This document shows positions 1-5,493 of a DNA stretch of 6,609 bases, piece after piece. A program made the position numbers and the translations under genes. The stretch's first letter is position 1, and the number at the start of each line of letters is the position of its first letter. Location of the stretch: assembly GCA_023448955.1 (NCBI GenBank), contig JAEXJU010000125.1, positions 1 to 6,609 of the forward strand, in the 5' to 3' direction. The notes under the pieces are model-generated. The model saw nothing but the letters and a program-made list of their open reading frames with translations. It searched no databases and was not told where the DNA came from. The DNA is from Bacteroidota bacterium (GTDB taxonomy: Bacteria; Bacteroidota; Bacteroidia; Flavobacteriales; Weeksellaceae).

Positions 1-68
1 CTATTTTAACATTAACTAAATATTAATTCAATAATTAAGATAATTTAAAACATATATTTATAATTTCT

Positions 69-76
69 TAACTTTG
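69..76 (+). promoter_or_regulatory. Promoter -7 element of the AraC-family gene
   Basis: TAACTTTG is an exact match to the Bacteroidota -7 consensus TAnnTTTG. It ends only 4 bases before the ATG at 81, so transcription would begin at or next to the start codon. The -33 element is weak: TTTA at 44-47, with a 21-base spacer, is the best candidate. Bases 1-68 otherwise hold AT-rich sequence with no gene visible. Confidence 0.5.
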
Positions 77-80
77 TGTA

Positions 81-953
81 ATGAAACATTATAATCCGGT
101 TTTAGAATCTGTGAGTCCTGATGTGGGAAGCAGTTTTACTTGTCTCAAATATTTTCGTGACGAAAATATAAAGACCAATTTCTGGCATTATCATCCGGAA
201 ATTGAGCTTATTTTTGTTTACAAAGGCTCTGGTAAGAGGCAAATTGGCAGTAATATTTCTTATTTTACAGATGGCGATCTGATTCTTATCGGAAGTAATC
301 TTCCACATTGTGGAATGACCAATGAGAACACCAAAAATGAATACGAAGTGGTGATTCAGTTTTCCAAAGAATTTCTTGGACAGGATTTTTGGAAGGCTGT
401 AGAAATGAACAGGATTTCTGCCTTGCTTGAAAAAGCAAAAAGCGGAATTGTTTTCGGGGAAGATTTCAAAAAAGCTTTGAAACCAAAAATTGATGCATTG
501 ACGGAATCACATTCTTTGAACAAATTGCTTCTTCTGATTGAAATTCTGGATCAGATGTCACTAACCCAAGATTATAAAATCCTGAATGCTTCCAAATATT
601 ATCTGCAAACCCAGAAAGAAGATAACGACAGGATTAATGTGATTTTTAACTTTGTAAAAGACCATTTTAAGGAACAGATTACCTTGGAAACCGTAGCAGA
701 ATTAGCCAATATGACGGTTCCTTCCTTTTGCCGTTATTTCAAGAAAATCACTAACAAAACCTTTACACAATTTGTTAATGAATACCGGATTACACACGCA
801 CTGAAACTGCTGGCTGAACAACCGATGAGCATTACGGAAGTCTGTTTTGACAGCGGTTTTAACAATTTCAGTTATTTCAATAAGACATTTAAAGAACATA
901 CTCAGAAAAGTCCGTCACAATACCGGAAGGAATTTAGCAATATTCTTGCTTGA
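81..953 (+). CDS. AraC-family transcriptional regulator with N-terminal cupin domain
   Basis: A 290-residue DNA-binding transcriptional regulator acting in the cytoplasm; its target genes and ligand cannot be read from the sequence. Residues about 20-95 form a cupin-like sensor domain, with the metal- or ligand-site pattern H36-x-H38-P-E-x-E42 and a later P-H76. Residues about 185-288 form the paired helix-turn-helix AraC domain: the first HTH is around 203-224 (TVAELANMTVPSFCRYFKK) and the second around 250-272, followed by the signature GFNNFSYFNKTFKE and the ending K-x-S-P-S-Q-Y-R. Length and domain order are normal for the cupin-AraC regulators common in Bacteroidota. The ATG at 81 fits the usual N-terminus and sits 4 bases after a TAACTTTG promoter element. 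The gene is convergent with the aminotransferase gene, with 4 bases between stop codons, so the two are not an operon. Family assignment is firm; the regulated pathway is unknown. Confidence 0.95.
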   Translation: MKHYNPVLESVSPDVGSSFTCLKYFRDENIKTNFWHYHPEIELIFVYKGSGKRQIGSNISYFTDGDLILIGSNLPHCGMTNENTKNEYEVVIQFSKEFLGQDFWKAVEMNRISALLEKAKSGIVFGEDFKKALKPKIDALTESHSLNKLLLLIEILDQMSLTQDYKILNASKYYLQTQKEDNDRINVIFNFVKDHFKEQITLETVAELANMTVPSFCRYFKKITNKTFTQFVNEYRITHALKLLAEQPMSITEVCFDSGFNNFSYFNKTFKEHTQKSPSQYRKEFSNILA

Positions 954-957
954 TAGA

Positions 958-2061
958 TTAAGAAATCACATCAAAGTATTTTCGCATTTCTTCCATTGTT
1001 CCCAAACTAATCCGCGTCCATTTTCCGTTGTTTTCATAGGTTTTTCCGCCAAGGATTTTGGCATCTTTCAGCTTCTTAAAATAATCACCATTGTAATTTT
1101 CCAGCGAAAAATAAACAAAATTGGCAGAAGACGGAATGGTTTTGATTCCCCTTTTATTAAATTCTGAAATCGTAAAATCTTTTACTTTTTGATTACTATC
1201 CAAAACCTTTTGTATAAATCCCAGATCGTCCATTGCTGCAATTGCGCCAGCCATTGTGACCACGCTGATTTCCGCACCACTCCAGCTTTGCAGTTTTTTC
1301 AGATTAACGATCATTTCCGGATGTCCGATGGCATAACCCAATCTTGCACCGGCAAATCCGTAAAGCTTTGAAAAAGTCCTTGTTACCACCAGATTTTTAT
1401 GCTGATTAACCAGATCTGCCAAAGATTTCTGACTTGTAAATTCGATGTAAGCTTCATCTACCAGAATTGTGATGTTTTTTGAAACCGATTTGATAAAAGT
1501 TTCTATTTCCTGTCTGGACAGCAAATCGCCGGTTGGATTATTAGGATTGCAAATGTAAATGAGTTTTGTGTCTTTTTGGATCGATTTCTTTATTTTCTCT
1601 AAGTCGATTTTCTTTTGTTCAGTCAATGGAATGACGGATTTTGACATTCCCAGAAATTCGGCAATCGGCTCAAAAATAGTGAAGGACGGATTCGGAATTA
1701 TAAAATGACCTTTATCTATGGAAACATATTTGGTAATCAGTTCCAGCAGATAAGACGAACCGGCAGAGACCAGTATATTCTCTTTTTTGACCTGATTATT
1801 TCCAGCAATTTTCTCACACAAACCATCAGCAAAACGAAAATCATACATCGATGATGCGCTGAGATTTTTCTGCATTGTTTCCAATGCTTTTGGCGAAGTC
1901 CCGAATGGATTTTCATTAAAACATAACCGAATAGTAGAATTTTCCTTGATCAAATCCTGAAAATAAGGTGTGTCTCTCGCAAAAAATTCCAATGGGGAAA
2001 GTGTGAGCGCTGCGCTTCCAAGGAAAGCCGTCTTCAGCCAGTTTCTTCTGTTGATGGACAT
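958..2061 (-). CDS. Fold-type I PLP-dependent aminotransferase (histidinol-phosphate aminotransferase-like) with Tat-like signal
   Basis: A 367-residue class I/II aminotransferase; it would transfer an amino group between an amino acid or amine and a 2-oxo acid using pyridoxal phosphate. All key elements are present: SAGSS (99-103, phosphate site), CNPNNPTG (171-178, with N175), VDEAY (201-205, with D202 and Y205), the PLP lysine K232 in RTFSKLYGFAGARLGYAIG with R240, and the substrate carboxylate arginine R350 in WTRISLGT. The layout matches the HisC-like branch, but substrate specificity is not determined. The first 30 residues are unusual for HisC: N-R-R-N-W-L-K (residues 4-10), then a weakly hydrophobic stretch to about residue 28 (FFA-RD), which resembles a twin-arginine export signal. 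This suggests a periplasmic enzyme, which argues against a role in histidine synthesis; no other his genes are in the window. The ATG at 2061 is the natural start. Its upstream promoter is not clear; TATATTTT (2090-2083) is the best -7-like match but has no -33 partner. Confidence 0.9.
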   Translation of the reverse strand: MSINRRNWLKTAFLGSAALTLSPLEFFARDTPYFQDLIKENSTIRLCFNENPFGTSPKALETMQKNLSASSMYDFRFADGLCEKIAGNNQVKKENILVSAGSSYLLELITKYVSIDKGHFIIPNPSFTIFEPIAEFLGMSKSVIPLTEQKKIDLEKIKKSIQKDTKLIYICNPNNPTGDLLSRQEIETFIKSVSKNITILVDEAYIEFTSQKSLADLVNQHKNLVVTRTFSKLYGFAGARLGYAIGHPEMIVNLKKLQSWSGAEISVVTMAGAIAAMDDLGFIQKVLDSNQKVKDFTISEFNKRGIKTIPSSANFVYFSLENYNGDYFKKLKDAKILGGKTYENNGKWTRISLGTMEEMRKYFDVIS

Positions 2062-2086
2062 AGTGATAGATTATTTTCAATAAAAA

Positions 2087-2114
2087 TATAGTTTTATTTG
2101 AAATATATAGTTTA
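2087..2114. repeat. Short direct repeat in the divergent intergenic region
   Basis: The intergenic region between the aminotransferase start and the ATP-grasp start holds TATAGTTTTA at 2087-2096 and TATAGTTTA at 2106-2114, spaced 19 bases start to start, about two helical turns. It could be a paired regulator site, but such AT-rich words also arise by chance. No other structure stands out in 2062-2159. Confidence 0.2.
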
Positions 2115-2159
2115 CTATTGTTAAAATCTTCTACTTATCAAACTAAAAAAGTTTCAAGA

Positions 2160-2191
2160 TTTGAGGAAAAAAAGATATTTTACTAAATTTA
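2160..2191 (+). promoter_or_regulatory. Putative promoter of the ATP-grasp gene
   Basis: TTTG at 2160-2163, a 20-base spacer, then TAAATTTA at 2184-2191 fit the Bacteroidota promoter pattern (TTTG, about 19-21 bases, TAnnTTTG) with one mismatch in the last base. Transcription would begin near 2196 and give a leader of roughly 12 bases before the TTG at 2209. The TTG at 2161 lies inside the -33 element, so it is unlikely to be a start codon. Confidence 0.45.
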
Positions 2192-2208
2192 CAAAAAGCT
2201 ATATAAAA

Positions 2209-2943
2209 TTGAAAGTATATATTCAGACGGACAAAAATAGAGAATTCTATAATGTTAATGCATTTATAGCTTATGAAGGCTTTAAACATTTTGGTTTCGA
2301 AATAGAAAAATATTTTAATGTTGAAACTATAAAAGATAATAATCCTGAAAACATAATTGTTGGAGGTATCGGAAATGTTAGAAGAGGAATTGAGTTACTT
2401 GGTTTCAAAAGAAACCAGCAAGAAATAGATTATCCTCAAGAATTAGAAAAGTATTTAAAACGAAAAATTTGGAAATCGACTCTAGAAGAAGTATTGAAAC
2501 AAAAACAATTCAATGTTTTTATAAAACCAGATATAGAAACTAAAAAATTTGCGGGAAAAGTTTTTAAAAACGAACTAGATTTTGTTGGTTTAATAGATAA
2601 TGAAAAACCAACAAAAGTATTATGTTCAGAAATAATTAATTTTAAAACCGAATTTAGATGTTTTATACGTTATAATGAAATTCTAGATATTAGAAGGTAT
2701 AAAGGAGATTGGGATAAATCTATCAATTTAGAAATTGTTAAAAATGCAATTTCTGATTTTAAATCTCAACCTAATTCTTTTGCTTTGGATTTTGGTGTTA
2801 CTGAAAATAATGAAACTATATTAGTAGAAGTTAATGATGGTCATTCATTGGGAAGTTACGGAATTTCATCGCAAAATTATGCAAAATTTTTATCCGCAAG
2901 ATGGTCAGAACTAACTAATACTATTGATTATTTAAATTTTTAA
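2209..2943 (+). CDS. ATP-grasp domain protein, R2K clade (DUF4343-like)
   Basis: A predicted ATP-dependent ligase of the ATP-grasp fold, 244 residues from the TTG at 2209. Family members are thought to join a carboxylate to an amine or thiol through an acyl-phosphate; the substrate here is unknown. Visible motifs, numbered from that start: FIKP with K106, K112-K113 and K117 (nucleotide-binding lysines), SEII with E141 (hinge), EFRCFI with E148 and R150, the RRYKGD block with R162, R163 and K165, then ALDFGV with D194 and VEVNDG with E207 and N209, the usual magnesium-binding E-x-N. The set looks complete and uninterrupted. No signal peptide is seen. The frame is open back to a TTG at 2161, but those 16 lysine-rich residues overlap a likely promoter, and the conserved protein seems to begin at M-K-V-Y-I-Q-T-D. 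The gene is much more AT-rich than its neighbours (48 G+C in 180 bases sampled from 2221-2400) and stands alone on this strand, suggesting horizontal gain. Confidence 0.85.
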   Translation: MKVYIQTDKNREFYNVNAFIAYEGFKHFGFEIEKYFNVETIKDNNPENIIVGGIGNVRRGIELLGFKRNQQEIDYPQELEKYLKRKIWKSTLEEVLKQKQFNVFIKPDIETKKFAGKVFKNELDFVGLIDNEKPTKVLCSEIINFKTEFRCFIRYNEILDIRRYKGDWDKSINLEIVKNAISDFKSQPNSFALDFGVTENNETILVEVNDGHSLGSYGISSQNYAKFLSARWSELTNTIDYLNF

Positions 2944-2957
2944 TTTCACAAATCAAT
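2923..2957. repeat. Imperfect AT-rich inverted repeat across two convergent stop codons
   Basis: ATTGATT at 2923-2929 is complementary to AATCAAT at 2951-2957, and inside it AAATT at 2934-2938 pairs with AATTT at 2942-2946 around a three-base loop, with a symmetrical 4-base internal loop between the two stems. It spans the stop codons of the ATP-grasp gene (2941-2943) and the opposing hydrolase gene (2955-2953). It could act as a weak shared terminator, but there is no T-run after the stem on either strand. Confidence 0.25.
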
Positions 2958-4515
2958 CCACCACAACAGCTTTATAATCATTCAGTTTTCCTAATCTATT
3001 TACAGACCTCACAACAACTGTGGACAATTTTTTTCCATTAGATTCTGAAGGAATGATTTTGGACAACAGCTCTGGGGCAAGAATTTCTGTCTGCCAATTA
3101 TTGCCATATTTAAGATAAATAACATAACATAATGCTTCAGCTTGTTTATCCCAATTCAGTAAAAAATTACCTTGTTGTTTTTTCCATGTGACATCCAACT
3201 CCGGGAGATCTTTTGAAGACAGCCATTTGGTTTCAGGAATTATAGCTTTTTCTTTATACACGTTTAGCTTCAGTTCATCCTGCATTGCTTTGCTTTTAGT
3301 AATTCCGGCGACACTCCAATGCACTTCGCCCGTATTATTTTTCACGATTTGTCTTGTGACATCTATTTCTCGTACAATTTCAGAAACTGGATTCGAAGAT
3401 TTTACAGCAACTGTATTGAGTCCCGGCCAAAGGTGACGTCCTTTTGTATTCTCATCATTCCACCATTGCAAAAGAAGTGGAAAGCTTTGTCCTGCTGATT
3501 CAATCGGCCAATACAATTGTGGCGTGAAATAATCGATCCAGCCTTGATTCAGCCAAAGTTTGGCATCTGCATATAATTCATCATACTGAGATGAGCCTTT
3601 AATTCCAATAGGAAAACCCGGTTTCCATATTCCAAAAGGGCTAATCCCGAATTTTACATCATTTTTCTGAGCTTTGATTTCCTCATAAATTCTTTTGACA
3701 AATTTATTGACATTGGCCCGTCTCCAATCTGCCCGTGAAAGCGTTCCGCCGGAGTTTTGATAAGCTGTCCAAGACTTGTAATCCGGGAAATCTCTGCCAC
3801 CATTATATTCGGCATAAGAATAAAAATAATCATCAAAATGAATTCCGTCCACTTGATATCTTGATACAATATCTTTTACCACATTAGACGCCTGATTTTG
3901 TGTCCGGTCATCAGCCGGATCAAACCAGTACATTCCGTTCTGAAGTCTGACAACATTCTCTGGTGATTTCTTAACCATCGATTCTGATGAAATGGCACCT
4001 CCATTGGAATGATGCGCACGAAAAGGATTAAGCCAAGCGTGGAATTCCAAACCTCGTTTATGGGATTCTTCTATCCAAAATTCCAAAGGATCATATTCCG
4101 GGTAAGGCGATCTGCCGGTTTGTCCTGTTAAAAAATACGACCAAGGCTCGTGAGGGCTTTTATACAATGCATCTGCGGATGGACGAACTTGTAAGATCAC
4201 CGCATTGAAATTCAAACTTACCAATAAATCCAAAAGCTGAATAGCCTCTTGTTTTTGCTGATCTGTGGAAAGATTGTTCCGGGAAGGCCAATTGATATTT
4301 GCAACCGAGGCGATCCAAACCGCTCTGAACTCTCTTTTGACTTCAGGAAGATTGATATTGTTCAATCCTGTAACGGGTTTAGGCGGTGTTTTGATTTCTG
4401 TCTTTATTACAGGTTTGTTATGTTCAGTTTTTTTGACTGGTTTCTTAGTTTTGGTAGCACAGGAAACAAGAAAAACTGCCAGCAATAATATTTTGATAAA
4501 AGAATTTAAACGCAT
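2953..4515 (-). CDS. DigH/YngK-like glycoside hydrolase (GHL10, DUF187) lipoprotein
   Basis: A 520-residue lipoprotein with a GHL10-type TIM-barrel hydrolase domain. The E. coli relative DigH (YddW) cleaves peptidoglycan glycan strands stripped of stem peptides; a similar cell-wall role is inferred here, not shown. Numbered from the ATG at 4515: a signal peptide ending in the lipobox L-V-S-C19, a Lys/Pro-rich linker to about 55, then the catalytic domain at about 60-415 with REFRAVWIASVANINWPS, WLNPFRAHH, the acidic IHFDDYFY motif (D228, D229), FGISPFGIWKPG and DYFTPQLYWP. Residues about 440-520 look like a beta-sandwich, fibronectin type III-like tail. The residues after C19 are basic (ATKTKK), not the acidic type linked to surface export in flavobacteria, so a periplasm-facing position is more likely. 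An upstream TTG at 4524 is in frame but lies inside the -7 promoter element, so the ATG is preferred. Its own promoter separates it from purU. Confidence 0.92.
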   Translation of the reverse strand: MRLNSFIKILLLAVFLVSCATKTKKPVKKTEHNKPVIKTEIKTPPKPVTGLNNINLPEVKREFRAVWIASVANINWPSRNNLSTDQQKQEAIQLLDLLVSLNFNAVILQVRPSADALYKSPHEPWSYFLTGQTGRSPYPEYDPLEFWIEESHKRGLEFHAWLNPFRAHHSNGGAISSESMVKKSPENVVRLQNGMYWFDPADDRTQNQASNVVKDIVSRYQVDGIHFDDYFYSYAEYNGGRDFPDYKSWTAYQNSGGTLSRADWRRANVNKFVKRIYEEIKAQKNDVKFGISPFGIWKPGFPIGIKGSSQYDELYADAKLWLNQGWIDYFTPQLYWPIESAGQSFPLLLQWWNDENTKGRHLWPGLNTVAVKSSNPVSEIVREIDVTRQIVKNNTGEVHWSVAGITKSKAMQDELKLNVYKEKAIIPETKWLSSKDLPELDVTWKKQQGNFLLNWDKQAEALCYVIYLKYGNNWQTEILAPELLSKIIPSESNGKKLSTVVVRSVNRLGKLNDYKAVVVD

Positions 4516-4521
4516 AGTCTG

Positions 4522-4552
4522 CAAAACTATAAGATAATATCAGAAATACAAA
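4522..4552 (-). promoter_or_regulatory. Promoter of the DigH-like gene
   Basis: Read on the minus strand, TTTG (4552-4549), a 19-base spacer, then TAGTTTTG (4529-4522) match the Bacteroidota promoter consensus exactly, including spacing. The -7 element ends 6 bases before the ATG at 4515, so the transcript would have a leader of only a few bases. The TTTG is formed by the end of the T-run of the preceding purU terminator. Confidence 0.75.
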
Positions 4553-4580
4553 AAAAGCATCCGAATAATTGGATGCTTTT
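4550..4580 (-). terminator. Rho-independent terminator after purU
   Basis: A perfect 10-bp stem (AAAAGCATCC at 4553-4562 with GGATGCTTTT at 4571-4580) closes an 8-base loop. In the direction of purU transcription it is followed by a run of T (seven in a row, 4556-4550, the first four inside the stem). It lies 19 bases beyond the purU stop codon. The complementary strand also has a T-run, but no plus-strand gene precedes it. Confidence 0.85.
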
Positions 4581-4598
4581 ATAATTTATTAACTTTAT

Positions 4599-5432
4599 TT
4601 ATTCAAAAATAATCGTCTTATTTCCGTCGATAAAAACTTTGTCTTCAAAAACCAATTTCAAGGCGTTTGCTAAAACAATTCGTTCAACGTCCTTTCCCAT
4701 TTTAGCTAAATCTCTTGCTGTTTTGGAATGACTGACTTTGATGATGTCCTGATAAATAATCGGGCCTTCATCCAGGTCATCGGTCACGAAATGCGCAGTT
4801 GCGCCGATAATTTTTACGCCTCTGTTAAAAGCCTGTTTGTAAGGATTAGCACCGATAAAAGCAGGCAAAAACGAATGATGAATATTGATTATCTTTCCTG
4901 AATAATCTTTTACAAAATCCGGAGAAAGGATTCTCATAAACTTGGCTAAAACCAAATAATCAAAATTGAAATCTTTAATTTTTTCTTTGATTTGATTCTC
5001 GTGCTCTTCTCTTGTTATATTTTCGGCAGGAATATGGAAAAAAGGAATACTGAATTTCTGAGTCAATTCTCTAAGATTGTCATAATTTCCAATGACTGCC
5101 ACAATATTAAAATTCAGATCTTTGAATTGGTTTCTTATAAGAAGATCGGAAAGACAATGATGTTCCTTTGTGACCAAAACAATGATATTTTTACATTCAT
5201 CTTTGCTGAGTTCAATCGAACAATCTCCCAGCTGTTTTTTAAGCTGATTAATCACAGTTTCAGGATCTGCAATCCCGGCAACTTCAGTTCGCATAAAGAA
5301 TAATGCTTTGTCATTATCTACGAATTCATCATTTTTGATAATGTTCAGTCCGTTTTCCAGAAGTATCTCGGAAATCCTGTAAACCAGACCTTTTTCGTCT
5401 TTGCAGGTGATTTTTATGATAAATTTTTTCAT
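4599..5432 (-). CDS. purU: Formyltetrahydrofolate deformylase
   Basis: A cytoplasmic enzyme that hydrolyses 10-formyl-tetrahydrofolate to formate and tetrahydrofolate, balancing the one-carbon folate pool and supplying formate. The 277 residues match the usual PurU length. Residues about 4-75 are an ACT domain (IKITCKDEKGLVYRISEILLENGLNI), the regulatory part. Residues about 82-270 are the formyltransferase-type catalytic domain, with AKFMRILSP (163-171), INIHHSFLPAF holding the catalytic N183 and H185, and GATAHFVTDDLDEGPII holding the catalytic D221. The ACT domain separates PurU from PurN-type transformylases, which share the catalytic triad. The ATG at 5432 is the natural start; no Shine-Dalgarno is visible, as usual for this phylum. 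It follows typA on the same strand, 61 bases away, but a terminator lies between, so it probably has its own promoter; TAAGTTTA at 5454-5447 is a weak -7 candidate. Its own terminator follows at 4580-4550. Confidence 0.95.
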   Translation of the reverse strand: MKKFIIKITCKDEKGLVYRISEILLENGLNIIKNDEFVDNDKALFFMRTEVAGIADPETVINQLKKQLGDCSIELSKDECKNIIVLVTKEHHCLSDLLIRNQFKDLNFNIVAVIGNYDNLRELTQKFSIPFFHIPAENITREEHENQIKEKIKDFNFDYLVLAKFMRILSPDFVKDYSGKIINIHHSFLPAFIGANPYKQAFNRGVKIIGATAHFVTDDLDEGPIIYQDIIKVSHSKTARDLAKMGKDVERIVLANALKLVFEDKVFIDGNKTIIFE

Positions 5433-5446
5433 TGTGTGTTTAGTAT

Positions 5447-5454
5447 TAAACTTA
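5447..5454 (-). promoter_or_regulatory. Possible -7 element for purU
   Basis: On the minus strand TAAGTTTA matches TAnnTTTG except for the last base and lies 14 bases before the purU ATG, just beyond the typA terminator. No TTTG or TTG is found at the expected distance upstream, so the call is tentative; read-through from typA is the alternative. Confidence 0.25.
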
Positions 5455-5480
5455 AAAAAGTCCCCATAATTGAGGACTTT
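5454..5480 (-). terminator. Rho-independent terminator after typA
   Basis: AAAGTCC (5457-5463) pairs with GGACTTT (5474-5480), with two more base pairs possible inside the loop after a C-A mismatch. In the direction of typA transcription the stem runs into six T residues (5459-5454). It begins 13 bases after the typA stop codon. Confidence 0.7.
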
Positions 5481-5493
5481 AAATTTATGAAGA

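Noticed and set aside
23..38. Inverted repeat TTAATT-N4-AATTAA upstream of the AraC gene
   Set aside because: Six A/T-only pairs in a very AT-rich leader are expected by chance; could be an operator but nothing else supports it.
936..950. Small hairpin AGCAA-TATTC-TTGCT before the AraC stop codon
   Set aside because: Only five base pairs, inside the coding region, and no following T-run, so not supported as a terminator.
847..1167. Open plus-strand frame overlapping the AraC gene end and the aminotransferase tail
   Set aside because: It lies across two well-supported genes in other frames, has no recognisable domain, and is best explained as a shadow frame.
81..2061. AraC regulator and aminotransferase as a regulated pair
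   Set aside because: They are convergent, not divergent or co-directional, and share no promoter region, so adjacency alone gives no support for a regulatory link.
4265..4537. Open plus-strand frame opposite the DigH-like N-terminus, with a hydrophobic stretch
   Set aside because: The hydrophobic run is the antisense image of coding sequence in a well-supported gene; no promoter or conserved domain supports it.
4992..5303. Open plus-strand frame inside purU
   Set aside because: Antisense to a firmly identified gene; composition looks like a reverse-frame artefact.
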